NCBI RefSeq assembly: GCF_021502655.1
Contig: NZ_JAKFFT010000004.1
Location: forward strand, 620,001-684,000
DNA length: 64,000 bases
Source of the DNA: Dyadobacter sp. CY347
Lineage (GTDB): Bacteria; Bacteroidota; Bacteroidia; Cytophagales; Spirosomataceae
Direction of reading: 5' to 3'
Both the position numbers and the translations under genes were made by a program. Positions 44,540 to 54,400 of the stretch are shown here, in pieces (position 1 is the first letter of the stretch; every line of letters starts with the position of its first letter). A model generated the notes under the pieces. It was not told the DNA's origin and did no database searches. It saw only the letters and a list, made by a program, of their open reading frames with translations.

Positions 44540-45508
44540 CTACTTTTTTTCCATCCTTACGACCTGATTTTCGATCGGTTTCACTGTGTTTAGATAAGCG
44601 TAGATCGCATTCAGGTCCTCTACTTTCATACCTGCGTACATGGTCCAGGGCATTGGTGTGTTAATGGCATCCGGTGCCATTTTTGGAGAGACATAATTGC
44701 TGTCAACGTATGCCTTAAAACGGGCAACAAAGGCGTCTTTTGTCCAGTTACCTATTCCTGTTTGCTTATGCATGGTAATGTTTGGAGAGCGCATAATGCC
44801 GTTTGGGCCAGCGAATTCCATTCCACCTCCAAATTCAGTTCCGGCAACGACACTTCCTTTTTCGGTTTTACTATGGCAATCCACACAACCGGTCGCGGTG
44901 ATCAGATACTTGCCATAAGCCACCTGATCCGATTCCGACGGACGCTTGGTGAGCGAGGCCTTTGCAGGCATTGTATTGATCAGAATGCTGACCGGAAAGT
45001 CAGGTTCTGACTCCGGAATATCCTTTTTTATGGCCGGCAATTCGCGAATGTAGGCGATTACCGAGTAAATATCCTCTTGGTCGAGCTGGCCGAACCGGTG
45101 GTAGGCCATGACCGGAAATAGTGCTTTTCCCTCTTTATTGACACCGGTTGTGACGGCGCGGAAAATTTCTCCGTCCGTCCATCCGGCCAGTGTATAGGGT
45201 GTGATATTGGGTGCATAAAACTTGCCCGGAAAGCCCATGTCCTGCGTAAAGGCCTCGCCGCCCGCCCCGAATCCGCCCGAAAGCGGTCCGGCATAGCGCG
45301 ACCAGTCGCGGGTGCTGTGGCAATCCATACAAACTGTCACGTGATTAGCGAGATACTCTCCCCGCGCCACGCGGCCCGCAGTCCGTTCAATTTTAATGTC
45401 AGGCGCGGGGCCCGTATCGGGAAGTGCAGTTTTTACATAAATGATACCTGCAAGAATAATGAAGATGAAGCCAGCAAGTATTTTGCCAATGATTTTAATT
45501 GCTTTCAC
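44540..45508 (-). CDS. Membrane-anchored diheme cytochrome c
   Basis: The 322-residue protein has an N-terminal hydrophobic anchor (IIGKILAGFIFIILAGIIYV) and two heme-binding CxxCH motifs, C60-M-D-C63-H64 and C207-V-D-C210-H211, each followed by a cytochrome-c-type domain with a plausible distal methionine. The arrangement resembles the diheme subunit of alcohol or sugar dehydrogenases and similar periplasmic electron acceptors. It probably passes electrons from a periplasmic dehydrogenase to the respiratory chain. The dehydrogenase is not in view. It lies 32 bases after the ScyD/ScyE-like gene on the same strand. Confidence 0.9.
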   Translation of the reverse strand: MKAIKIIGKILAGFIFIILAGIIYVKTALPDTGPAPDIKIERTAGRVARGEYLANHVTVCMDCHSTRDWSRYAGPLSGGFGAGGEAFTQDMGFPGKFYAPNITPYTLAGWTDGEIFRAVTTGVNKEGKALFPVMAYHRFGQLDQEDIYSVIAYIRELPAIKKDIPESEPDFPVSILINTMPAKASLTKRPSESDQVAYGKYLITATGCVDCHSKTEKGSVVAGTEFGGGMEFAGPNGIMRSPNITMHKQTGIGNWTKDAFVARFKAYVDSNYVSPKMAPDAINTPMPWTMYAGMKVEDLNAIYAYLNTVKPIENQVVRMEKK

Positions 45509-45540
45509 TTGAATGGTCTTTGTAGGATAAGTGAAAGATA

Positions 45541-46524
45541 TTAATACGACAACTTGCTGATTGAACCGTCCTCATAGCTTAGCACATAGAAGGTCTGGCC
45601 GCTTCCACGGATAATGTCGGTAGGACGTGAAAGACCTTCAAGCAATATCTTGCCGTCCTCATTAAGCACTTTGCCGGACTTGGCACCAAATCCCATTGCG
45701 CCGAAAACACCATGCTGAATGACGATGGGTTTCTTGTTAGCTGAAAGTGTAATACCGGTCAGTGTTGTAAATTTAGACTTGTACACATCTACCCCTCCTG
45801 ATGCACTCACTTGAAAGATTTTGGCATCACCTGGTGTAAAAGGAAAGCCGGTTAATGTGCTGATAAGAAATTTGCTTCCATCGTAAACAATGCCCGTTGG
45901 CACAGCCTCTACGCCTGCCGCAACATTGGGTATTTTAGCAAACAAACTCAATGCGCCCGTCGCAATATCTCTCTTGATAACGGCATTGCTTCCGGCGTCA
46001 ACGATGTACATATGATTGTCAGGGCCAAATGTAAAATGATATGTGTTTGAGTTAATCGGGTCGGTCAAAGACAGGCTTTTGACATAGCTTCCGATATCTA
46101 CAGAGTCAATATCGTCCAGCGCAACGGGGCTATCGCCGGATTTGAAAGACGACACATCTGCTGTGTAGAGGATTCCATTGGAGCCGTGCAAGAAATATAG
46201 TTTTCCCGCGCGGTAAGCCAAATGGGCAATTCCTTCTATTGATCCTTCCCGCATCAGGGATTGCAAACCAGTTACAAATGTTGTCTTCACGCCCGATGGA
46301 GTGATCATGGAAACGCTGCCATCATTGCCCTTGCCAGATCCTGCTTCGGTCACCCACAGGTTTCCCGTGTCATCTGATGTCAGTCCGATCGGATACTTCA
46401 ATCCGCTTATAAATATTTCCGAAGACAAGGTTTCCGGTTCAGGCTCGAAAATGTCGTGATCTGTACAAGCCAGGACGAAAGTGAAAACCAGTAATGTTGA
46501 AAGTGAGTAAATTAACTTTTTCAT
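45541..46524 (-). CDS. ScyD/ScyE-like beta-propeller lipoprotein
   Basis: The 327-residue lipoprotein (lipobox FVLAC, cysteine 20) has repeated propeller blades: GLKYPIGLTSDDTGNLWVTE, SIEGIAHLAYRAGKLYFLHG, FTFGPDNHMYIVDAGSNAVI and GLSRPTDIIRGSGQTFYVLS. This matches the ScyD/ScyE family, first named in cyanobacterial scytonemin clusters but widespread as a putative envelope propeller. No scytonemin genes are present, so that pathway should not be inferred. It probably shares a transcript with the downstream diheme cytochrome. Confidence 0.8.
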   Translation of the reverse strand: MKKLIYSLSTLLVFTFVLACTDHDIFEPEPETLSSEIFISGLKYPIGLTSDDTGNLWVTEAGSGKGNDGSVSMITPSGVKTTFVTGLQSLMREGSIEGIAHLAYRAGKLYFLHGSNGILYTADVSSFKSGDSPVALDDIDSVDIGSYVKSLSLTDPINSNTYHFTFGPDNHMYIVDAGSNAVIKRDIATGALSLFAKIPNVAAGVEAVPTGIVYDGSKFLISTLTGFPFTPGDAKIFQVSASGGVDVYKSKFTTLTGITLSANKKPIVIQHGVFGAMGFGAKSGKVLNEDGKILLEGLSRPTDIIRGSGQTFYVLSYEDGSISKLSY

Positions 46525-46708
46525 TGTTTTTGAAATTAAGGCTGTTTATGGACGATGATTTTGGCGTTTTGGATTGTGCGGGCAATGAAAACCGGAAAGA
46601 AAGGCTGGTGAAGCATTTTCACAGCCCGCGGAATTTGACATGCTGATTAAAGAAATAACGTTGAGTAAAATCGTAGCGCAAAAGACGATAGGAGCGCGCC
46701 AATGCACA

Positions 46709-46726
46709 ATAGCAAATTATTGCTAT
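46709..46726. promoter_or_regulatory. Palindromic operator candidate ATAGCAA-N4-TTGCTAT (copy 1)
   Basis: Perfect 7-bp arms ATAGCAA and TTGCTAT around ATTA. The same arms and 14 identical bases (GCACAATAGCAAAT) occur at 55357-55370 in front of the GEVED-protein gene. It lies 184 bases from the ScyD/ScyE-like start and 147 bases from the sensor kinase start. A LuxR-type dimer would be a natural binder. Confidence 0.6.
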
Positions 46727-46813
46727 ATCAGGCGATTTAATCCTCCAAATCGCCGTTGTGGCAGGTGGTTAGAAAAAAGATTGTTAGTTTTTTAATCTAA
46801 AAATCTACTTTTA

Positions 46814-46849
46814 GAGTATACAGTTACATATTGAGTATACAGTTACATA
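46814..46849. promoter_or_regulatory. 17-bp perfect direct repeat upstream of the sensor gene
   Basis: GAGTATACAGTTACATA occurs at 46814-46830 and again at 46833-46849, a 19-base period close to two helical turns. Each copy contains the palindrome GTATAC. It ends 24 bases before the sensor start codon. Confidence 0.65.
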
Positions 46850-46873
46850 CGTCCTAAACACTTCTGTCTCTTC

Positions 46874-49800
46874 ATGCTGCGCAGACTTTTACGGTTCCTG
46901 TTGAATTTGTCTTGCATAAAAATCCACTCGTATGGTCTGCTGCCTTTCCTATTCCTGATTTTCACGGACATTTGTCTTGCCCAGGCACCGCAAACGCGTG
47001 TAAATATTCAATTGCTTGGTCCGGAGCAAGGTTTGCCCAGCCGCAATACGCGTTCCTTGACACAGGATGGCCGGGGATTCATGTGGGTGGCCACCGGCCA
47101 GGAGCTCTGGCGATATGATGGGTATAGCTTTCAGAATTTTACGGGAATGCTAACCCGCTCCATCGGTGGCGGAACCCTGATCAACCAAATCAAGACCGGG
47201 CCAAAGGGCGAGATCTGGGTAGCGCACAATATCGGCGTCAGTATTATTGATCCCCTTAACCTGACCTGCAAGACCATTAATCCTTCCGCTTCTTTTAAAA
47301 GTGTTGATTCAAAACAGCATCTGGATGTTTTTTTCGACAGGGATCAGAATGGCTGGGTGTCGATACCCCGTGGGAAGCTTATTAAAGTCAATGCAGATTA
47401 CCTCCCCGAAGCCCTGTACACGCCGCCAACAGAAGCCGGGCATGCGTCGCCCATTGAAAGTCAGGTGACCAAACTTTTTGTTATTAACAAAAATCGGCGA
47501 TACGCGTATAGTGACAGCACGTTTCTGGATGAAATGGATGGAAACGGACATTTATTAAAGAGGACTAATTTGTTGGGTCAGGACATTGATTCCCGGCAAT
47601 ATGGTGTCTTCAATGTTGTGCAGTCCGGCGCTGACACGTTGCAAATATATTACAAGCATAAGACTAGCAAGAAATTCCAAATGCGTCATTACGCCTTCGG
47701 AACAGGGACGTTCGGCCCGCTCACGGACATGGCTTCTCCGATAGCCCCCGATTTTATCTATGCTTATCAAAACAGTTACAAGTGGTATAAATCTTCAAAA
47801 GAGATTGGTTTTGTAAATCAAAAGACCGGTCAGTTCACGAATCTGACAACACTCCTTTTGCAAAAATCGGGTGCCGATATTTTTTTCTTCGGGGCCTATC
47901 TGAGCACGGATGGCAGTTTTTGGGTTTCGGGCGTCAACGGGCTTATCAAGGTTACGCTCACCGAAGAAATTTTCAGAAGATACATGAGTGTGCCGCTGGA
48001 AAAAACAAGTGATATCGGGAGCAGCGTGAGAGGCATCACTGAGGATCGTTCAGGAATGATCTGGGCATGTTCTTATGGGTATAACCGGGATGGTTTACAA
48101 TATCTGCTTCATCAGATTGATCCCGCGCAGCATCGGAGCAGGCATATGCAGCTGCACAGCCAGACCACACCTTCAAATAGCATGGTGATTCCCTATAAGG
48201 TGCTTTTTACCAAAACCGAGGTTTATGCGGTAACGGATGGCATAGAATTTCTCAAAATTAATCCTGAGACCGAAGCTTATCATGCCGTCGATTTTCCGTT
48301 TGTAAGCGGACGTGGATTTACTTCTTTTTATAAACTCAATGATTCCACTTTCTGGACAGGAACCTGGGGCGGGATGGGAGTCATCAGTACGCGGGATCTG
48401 AAACCTGTTCTTTTAAATGATAAAGCCGGGCGTTACATCAAAAATGAACGTATCAACAACTTTATGCCATGGAGGAACAACCGGGTTTTAGTCAGCACTA
48501 CAAATGGGTTATATGTGCTGAATCAGGATGCAAGCATTTTTGAACATTATGGACAGACAGCCGGAGACAGGATCAAACTTCCGGCTTTACAAATTTTTCA
48601 CACCGCGTGGTTTGAAAATGCACTGTGGGCGGCAACCGGGCAAGGGCTGATCCGCATTGACGTAGATAGCAAAAAAACACAGCTTTTTACCACGCACGAC
48701 GGCCTGCCTGACAATAATATCTACGCTGCCTTGCCGGACGAGCGCGGGAATCTTTGGCTGAGCACCAACAAAGGTTTGTCTCGGTTTGATACAAAAACCA
48801 GGAAATTCCATAACTACGGAATTTCTGACGGCCTGCCTCACCTTGAATTCAACCATGGTTCCTATCTGAAAGCGAGAGACGGCACACTTTACTTCGGTGG
48901 CCTGAACGGCATTGCTGCATTCAACCCGGAACAGCTTGATTTGAGCTCAAAAAAAGAGCGCGCATTGCAGCTTATTTCCTATGCTAAATTCGATGCCAGC
49001 CGGAACAAGACCGACACGATCACTACCCATCAGGCCGGTCAGCAGATCATTTTCAACCCCGGTGATCGTTTTTTTGCTTTCGCATTTATGAGCCCGGATT
49101 ATCAGAATACTTCATTAAACCGCTTCCGCTACAAGCTGGAAGGGTGGGGGGATGATCGCTGGCAAATGTTTGAAAATGGCAATAAGTTACTCTTCAACAG
49201 CCTGCCGCCGGGAGATTACATGCTTAAAGTGCAGGTTTCTGTGGGAGGTGCGGATTGGAGTAGCCAGGAATGGAAATCATCGATCCGGGTGCTTGCGCCC
49301 TGGTACAAATCGGTTTGGTTTTATATATTCAGTTTGCTGGGCATCGGCTTGCTGATTTATCTCTTTTATCAAAACCGGCTCCGGCAGATCATGGATATCC
49401 AGAAAATCCGCAACGGGATCAGCGCAGATATGCATGATGAGATCGGGAGCACGCTGAGCAGCATTACTTTTTATAGCCAGGCATTGCTGATGCAAATGGA
49501 GAAGAAGGAACATCAGCAGGTGGTCCAGAAAATAAAGGAAAATGCCCAGCAGGTTCAGGAAGGGCTTAGTGATATCGTATGGAGTGTGAAAGCTGGCAGC
49601 GACCAGATCGAGGACGTGTTTGCACGCATGTTTCAATTCGGCAGCACATTGGCAGAATCCAAAGGGTTTGCTTTCCGTTTTGATGCGGATATCCAAATGC
49701 AAAACCTGAAATTGGATATGCAGACGCGAAAGAACTTGTATCTGATCTTCAAAGAGGCGATGAACAATGCGGCCAAATATTCCAATGCGAGCACCATTTC

Positions 49801-49990
49801 GGTATTTACAACGCGGGAGGGTAGCCAGACAAAGCTGATCATCCGTGACAATGGCAACGGATTTGACCCCGAATTTATCAGAAAAGGCAATGGGCTGGCC
49901 AATATGCATCAGCGTGCGGCACAAATGAATGGTCTGCTTACGATCCATTCTGTCATTGATGAGGGCACAACTATTACGCTGCTATTCTAG
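46874..49990 (+). CDS. Propeller-type ligand-binding sensor histidine kinase
   Basis: The 1038-residue protein has an N-terminal signal/anchor, then two-component-regulator propeller blades (IQLLGPEQGLPSRNTRSLTQ with DGRGFMWVATGQELWRYDGY; DERGNLWLSTNKGLSRFDTK), a Y_Y_Y-type beta domain (FRYKLEGWGDDRWQMFENGN to LKVQVSV), one transmembrane helix (about 808-830, WFYIFSLLGIGLLIYLFY), and a cytoplasmic HisKA_3-type domain with the phospho-accepting histidine at about 854 (ADMHDEIGSTLSS). The ATPase ends with LIIRDNGNGFDPEFIRKGNG LANM-type motifs. Unlike hybrid HTCS proteins it lacks its own DNA-binding domain and uses the LuxR-type regulator 101 bases downstream. It probably senses a periplasmic ligand such as an oligosaccharide. 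Confidence 0.92.
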   Translation: MLRRLLRFLLNLSCIKIHSYGLLPFLFLIFTDICLAQAPQTRVNIQLLGPEQGLPSRNTRSLTQDGRGFMWVATGQELWRYDGYSFQNFTGMLTRSIGGGTLINQIKTGPKGEIWVAHNIGVSIIDPLNLTCKTINPSASFKSVDSKQHLDVFFDRDQNGWVSIPRGKLIKVNADYLPEALYTPPTEAGHASPIESQVTKLFVINKNRRYAYSDSTFLDEMDGNGHLLKRTNLLGQDIDSRQYGVFNVVQSGADTLQIYYKHKTSKKFQMRHYAFGTGTFGPLTDMASPIAPDFIYAYQNSYKWYKSSKEIGFVNQKTGQFTNLTTLLLQKSGADIFFFGAYLSTDGSFWVSGVNGLIKVTLTEEIFRRYMSVPLEKTSDIGSSVRGITEDRSGMIWACSYGYNRDGLQYLLHQIDPAQHRSRHMQLHSQTTPSNSMVIPYKVLFTKTEVYAVTDGIEFLKINPETEAYHAVDFPFVSGRGFTSFYKLNDSTFWTGTWGGMGVISTRDLKPVLLNDKAGRYIKNERINNFMPWRNNRVLVSTTNGLYVLNQDASIFEHYGQTAGDRIKLPALQIFHTAWFENALWAATGQGLIRIDVDSKKTQLFTTHDGLPDNNIYAALPDERGNLWLSTNKGLSRFDTKTRKFHNYGISDGLPHLEFNHGSYLKARDGTLYFGGLNGIAAFNPEQLDLSSKKERALQLISYAKFDASRNKTDTITTHQAGQQIIFNPGDRFFAFAFMSPDYQNTSLNRFRYKLEGWGDDRWQMFENGNKLLFNSLPPGDYMLKVQVSVGGADWSSQEWKSSIRVLAPWYKSVWFYIFSLLGIGLLIYLFYQNRLRQIMDIQKIRNGISADMHDEIGSTLSSITFYSQALLMQMEKKEHQQVVQKIKENAQQVQEGLSDIVWSVKAGSDQIEDVFARMFQFGSTLAESKGFAFRFDADIQMQNLKLDMQTRKNLYLIFKEAMNNAAKYSNASTISVFTTREGSQTKLIIRDNGNGFDPEFIRKGNGLANMHQRAAQMNGLLTIHSVIDEGTTITLLF

Positions 49991-50091
49991 TCCGCTAAAG
50001 ATGACTAGTATTTGCTATATTGTAGAAGATATTCGGTGCTAATTTTGTAGGATGTTATTTAAAAGTTTTATCATTGCTATTGACTCAGCGT

Positions 50092-50724
50092 ATGGCGTCA
50101 AGGATCATTATTTTCGACGATAATCAGGAGCGATTGAGCAGCGTTTCCATGCTCCTCAATCTTTCTGATGGTTTCTTGTGCACCGGAACTTTTCCCAATG
50201 CCAATAACCTTTTGGCCAATATCACCGAATCGAAACCCGACCTTGTGCTCATGGATATTGATATGCCCGGAATAAACGGCATAGATGCAACCATTCTCAT
50301 CAGAAGGCATTTTGGTGCATTGCCTGTGCTGATCCAAACAAATTTCGAAGAAGACGAACGGATTTTTGGAAGTCTGCAAGCGGGTGCCAATGGATATTTG
50401 TTAAAGAAAACAAGTCCTGAGCGCTTTATTGAGAGTTTGAGAGAGGCGCTTGAAGGCGGTGCGCCCATGACTGGCAGCATTGCTACCAAAGTGCTGCGTT
50501 ACTTTTCCGCTGAAACGGCAACCAAAAAAGATTACCACCTGACGGAGCGTGAAAAGCACATATTGGGGTTTTTGGTTAAAGGTTACAGTTACAAATTAAT
50601 CGCCGCCGAATGCAATATTGCTTACAATACAGTCAATAACCACATCCGTAACATCTACGACAAGCTATATGTAAACAGCGCCACCGAGGCGGTGAGTCTG
50701 GCGATCAGGGAAAGGCTGGTCTGA
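50092..50724 (+). CDS. LuxR/NarL-type response regulator
   Basis: ATG 50092 (MASRIIIFDDNQERL) gives 210 residues; an upstream TTG adds six unlikely residues. The receiver has acidic DD at 9-10, phospho-acceptor Asp55 in DLVLMDIDMPG, and the LLKK lysine pair near residue 105. The C-terminal GerE helix-turn-helix reads YHLTEREKHILGFLVKGYSY and AAECNIAYNTVNNHIRNIYD. It is the obvious partner of the propeller sensor kinase upstream. Its targets are not proven; palindromes upstream of the sensor and of the GEVED gene are candidates. Its last 20 bases overlap a convergent gene. Confidence 0.93.
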   Translation: MASRIIIFDDNQERLSSVSMLLNLSDGFLCTGTFPNANNLLANITESKPDLVLMDIDMPGINGIDATILIRRHFGALPVLIQTNFEEDERIFGSLQAGANGYLLKKTSPERFIESLREALEGGAPMTGSIATKVLRYFSAETATKKDYHLTEREKHILGFLVKGYSYKLIAAECNIAYNTVNNHIRNIYDKLYVNSATEAVSLAIRERLV

Positions 50725-51082
50725 TTTCCCGGGTGTTATTGCTTGATGGGTAAATGCCCTTCAATGCAATGCAAAAATTAGTCGATTCGTAATCGGGCGC
50801 AACGGATTGCAGCCGGACACTTCTTTCCAGGCCCAGCGGGCGCGACGATTGATTAGCCAGTGAAAGCATCTCAGCATGCAATTCAATCTGCACAGGCTTG
50901 CGCCCCGCAAGGTTAGGCAGTGCGAATGTTGACTGACCGTCGCCGCCAAACGTCGTTCCCAACAGTGCAAACAAAGCTGGATGCGCTGCGATGCCCAGTT
51001 GCCGGCCGTCACATCTGGCCCAGCCTTCGGGTACATTCCGAGTCGGAATATATTTTATTTCTGCCAGAAAAGGTTCTCTCAT
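50705..51082 (-). CDS. Phage tail-collar-like mini-protein
   Basis: The 125-residue protein reads MREPFLAEIKYIPTRNVPEG, then GWARCDGRQLGIAAHPALFA and LLGTTFGGDGQSTFALPNLA, the signature of phage tail collar / MdpB-like proteins (G-W-x-x-C-D-G; L-L-G-x-x-x-G-G-D-G; F-x-L-P-N/D-L). Full-length members are about 170 to 180 residues and end in a conserved G-x-x-P-Y-L-xx tail, partly kept here (CIALKGIYPSS). No phage genes surround it, so it is more likely a bacterial tail-collar-domain protein than a prophage remnant. Its stop overlaps the convergent response regulator by 20 bases. Confidence 0.8.
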   Translation of the reverse strand: MREPFLAEIKYIPTRNVPEGWARCDGRQLGIAAHPALFALLGTTFGGDGQSTFALPNLAGRKPVQIELHAEMLSLANQSSRPLGLERSVRLQSVAPDYESTNFCIALKGIYPSSNNTREIRPAFP

Positions 51083-51119
51083 GACGATCAGCTAGGGGCA
51101 AACAGGGATACATTTTCGC

Positions 51120-51422
51120 TCAACTTTTTGGCGCGTATATCCCATACAGTGAAATAATGTAGTTGACATATATATAGGCCTCGCTGCTGTCGAAAGGCCT
51201 TTCCCCGCCGCCGGGGCCCTCGTCCTGGTGTACCGGCATCTCACCTCTGAGATCAGGAAGGCCAAATGTTATCATTCCATCGCCGCCGTATGCGGTTCCC
51301 AGCACATGAAAAAGGAAATGGTTCTCTGCGATGGGAAGCAGTGTCCCATCACAGAGATGCCAGCCTTCGGGAGCGAATTTCCCGGCGAACATTTTGATTT
51401 CGCCAACATAAGGGTAATCCAT
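51120..51422 (-). CDS. Phage tail-collar-like mini-protein
   Basis: A 100-residue sibling of the adjacent gene: YVGEIKMFAGKFAPEGWHLC, DGTLLPIAENHFLFHVLGTA and YGGDGMITFGLPDLRGEMPV carry the same signature, and it ends YIISLYGIYAPKS. It is very short for the family. It begins 22 bases after the stop of the GEVED protein gene and lies 37 bases before the second copy, so all three minus-strand genes may be co-transcribed. Confidence 0.8.
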   Translation of the reverse strand: MDYPYVGEIKMFAGKFAPEGWHLCDGTLLPIAENHFLFHVLGTAYGGDGMITFGLPDLRGEMPVHQDEGPGGGERPFDSSEAYIYVNYIISLYGIYAPKS

Positions 51423-51444
51423 GGCAAGGACGCTTATTCTTTCG

Positions 51445-54400
51445 CTACTCTTTTATTACTTTCCGGGTTTCGGAAATACTGCCGTTGTCAAACTTCAAAA
51501 TGTTTAAGCCAGGAGACAATTTGTCTATCATAATAATGTTCGGCCCGGGTTGTAATATCTTGGTTTTATGAGACAGTACTCTCCCTGTTACATTATAGTG
51601 GGTAATGTTCCAAAGGCCTTTCTCGATTGCATTAATTTTAATGTATACTTTACCATTACCAGGATTTGGATAAAAATTTCCGACCAGTGATTTTTCTGTA
51701 TCGCTTCCCAACGCAATTATTTTTGAGTAGGCATATTTGGTATCCAGATCGATCATTTTCAGGCGGTAATATGCTATTCCAGCAGGTGCATTGAGATCAA
51801 GAAAAGTGTAAATTCTTGCCTCATCGGGTGCTTGCTCACCTATTTTCTCAAATGTTTTTCCATTCAAACTCCTTTGGATCTCAAAATGACTGAAATCAAC
51901 TTCCGAGCTTGTTTTCCAGGTAAGCTCATTGCTTTCCTCTACGGGTTTCCCAGTGAAAGAAATCAATGTAACGGGCAACGGGTGTTCAATTGATTTTGCT
52001 ATAAAACCACTGAATCCTGATACAGGGAATGTTACTTCCCAAATGGAATTGACTGCATTCCAACTTAGAGTATAATCTCCTGCATTCCAGGAGTCTGATC
52101 CACTAGGGATATAGGTTGGCGTCCCCGGATAGTTGAGGCCTGTCGGGCTGGTCCCAGCAAATTTAACGATCTGGAAGTTGGCGATACCTGAGACATCATT
52201 CGGGCCGGTTGGTAAAAGGCCAGCAGTAATCGCTGCATTATAGGCGTCAAAATCGGCTTGTGAGAAGTACAAAGTTACCGTGCCGGTGGCGGTGTTTGCA
52301 TTGGTGCCCGGTGTAATCTCATAATGCCGCGGCACATAGCTGAAAGGCGGTGTTGTGTCAAGCCAGCTTTTGATAGTAGCCTCCGTAAACCCGCTTGTAG
52401 GCACCACTTTGGCTATATATTCGCAGCCATTGGCAATTAGCGGCGTAGCGGCTACGTCTTGTGTGCTGGTCGTTGCAGCTGTCGGGAGCGATACCCTTCC
52501 ATCACAAGAAGGAATAATAATATTGACAAAGTAATCTTCCGTTTCGCCCAATTGATAGTCTGCGCAAGCAGAATTAATGACATCTCCGCTTCCGGATATG
52601 ACTCTCATACGTGTCAGACCAGGCAGCGCCCCTTCCGGAATGGAAACGGAACCTGTCAAAGTGTATTCGGCCCTAAGGTTATCTGGTGCGGAAAAAACTC
52701 TTTCCCCCGGTGCATCAAAACTTCCATTATGATTAAAATCAATCCAGGCAGATGTCGAACTGAAACCAAATCGACCACAAGAAGTCATTGATACAGAGAT
52801 CGGAATGGTGGTGCCTGCTGTAAGGTTAGTGGCGGCTATCACCCGGGTGTAATCCGAATACCGACTTAGCACTGAGCCCGGTCCGCCGGTTTGACCACAA
52901 TTCGAGGAGTTGTTTAATTCGCCTATCGTCACATTGGCAATGTCAGCAGAATTGGCATCTCCTGAAATGGAAGTACAGGCACAATAAAGGGAGGGGCGCT
53001 GAACAGCCACGGGTGTTGACAGGGTTGTGCTTTCGCCGGTTGGACAAGTTACAGCGCAATAAAAATTGTCGGGACCGGTGATGGTGGCTGTGTAGGTATC
53101 GTCGGTAGCACCGGCAATGGGACCCGCATTATTGTACCATTGATAAGTGTTGTTGCCCGTTGTGATGATCGGACTCAGCGAAAAAGTAAAACTTACCTCG
53201 GGGCAAACCAGGTCTTGGGTCGCAATAGTAGTTGTTTGGGCAGGGCTGCCACTACAAGATGGCGGCGGTACAATGTTGATCAGATAATCTTCTGTTTCTC
53301 CTTTAAAATATTCTCCGCATACAGAAGTAAACAGGTTCGGGCCAAGGTTCTGGGCAGAAATGATCCGCATACGGGTAGTACCTGTAGGTGCGTTTTTAGG
53401 TATTATAAATGAGCCTGTGCCAGTAAAATTACTTTCACCCCGACCTTGAAATATCAATTCACCCGGACTTTCGAAGGAACCATTGCGGTTGTAGTCAATC
53501 CAGATCATTGTATTAAAGAAAGAAGCGCTTCCGCCAGTGGATATTGAAAATGGAATCGTGGCTGATTGATTCAAGACAGGCGCATCCACAAGGGTTGTGA
53601 AATCAGAATAAGCACCTGACACAGATCCCGGCCCACCGAGTTGAAGGGAGGCGGTTGAATTGTTGAGCGTCCCTACTGTCACATTACTGATCTCTAATCC
53701 CTCCCGGTCCCGAGCGTAGGATTTGCAATAGCAGGGAGCAACAGAAACCGGAATCGATCTCGTCGTTGTTTCGCCGTTGGCGCATGATACATCACAGTAA
53801 TAAACATCCTCTCTTGTAATTTTTGCACTATAAGTCTCGCCTGTTGCGCCGGCAATGGGTCCGTCGTTATTATACCATTGAAACGTATTGCCGATCGTCG
53901 TCACCGCAGGGCTCAGCGAAAATGTATACCTTCCTTCCGCGCAATCCTGCTCTTGTGTAGCGATTGTATTGCTCTGTGCCGGGGCGCCGCTGCACACCAG
54001 CGGCGGCTCGATGCTGACCAGATAATCTTCCGTTTCGCCCTGATCATAACTATCGCAGGCAGAGCCTACCGGGTTTTGACCAGCATTTGTAATTACCCGC
54101 ATACGGGTTGTGCCCGTCAACGCACCGGATGGAATGATAAAAGAGCCGGTAAGCGTTTGGTTTCCGGAAGTTGGCGTTGTTGTTTGATATACTCTTTCAT
54201 CGGGAGCTTCAAAAATGCCGTTCTGATTGTAATCGATCCAAACAGACGTGGCGGCAGGACCGGTGTTCTCAGCTATTTGCACGGAAAATGGAATTGCCGC
54301 CAACTGATTAAAGACCGGCGGTGAGACCATCGTGGTATAATCGGCATATCTGTTTGTAACTGATCCGGGGCCGCCTGCCGGGGAAAGGTCAGAAGTGTTA

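Larger units (their letters stand above)
46525..46873. other. Divergent intergenic region with candidate operators
   Basis: No gene is present. It contains the palindrome at 46709-46726 and the 17-bp direct repeat at 46814-46849, listed separately. No TAnnTTTG promoter box was clear on either strand. Confidence 0.75.

Noticed and set aside
45541-46524. Scytonemin biosynthesis gene
   Set aside because: Only the propeller family matches; none of the other scytonemin pathway genes is present.
50012-50080. Two TTGCTAT half-sites before the response regulator gene (50012-50018, 50074-50080)
   Set aside because: Seven-base half-sites also occur by chance inside several genes of the window, so only the full palindromes were kept.
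50705-51422. Prophage remnant
   Set aside because: No integrase, capsid, terminase, portal or other tail genes and no attachment-site duplication are visible around the two collar-like genes.
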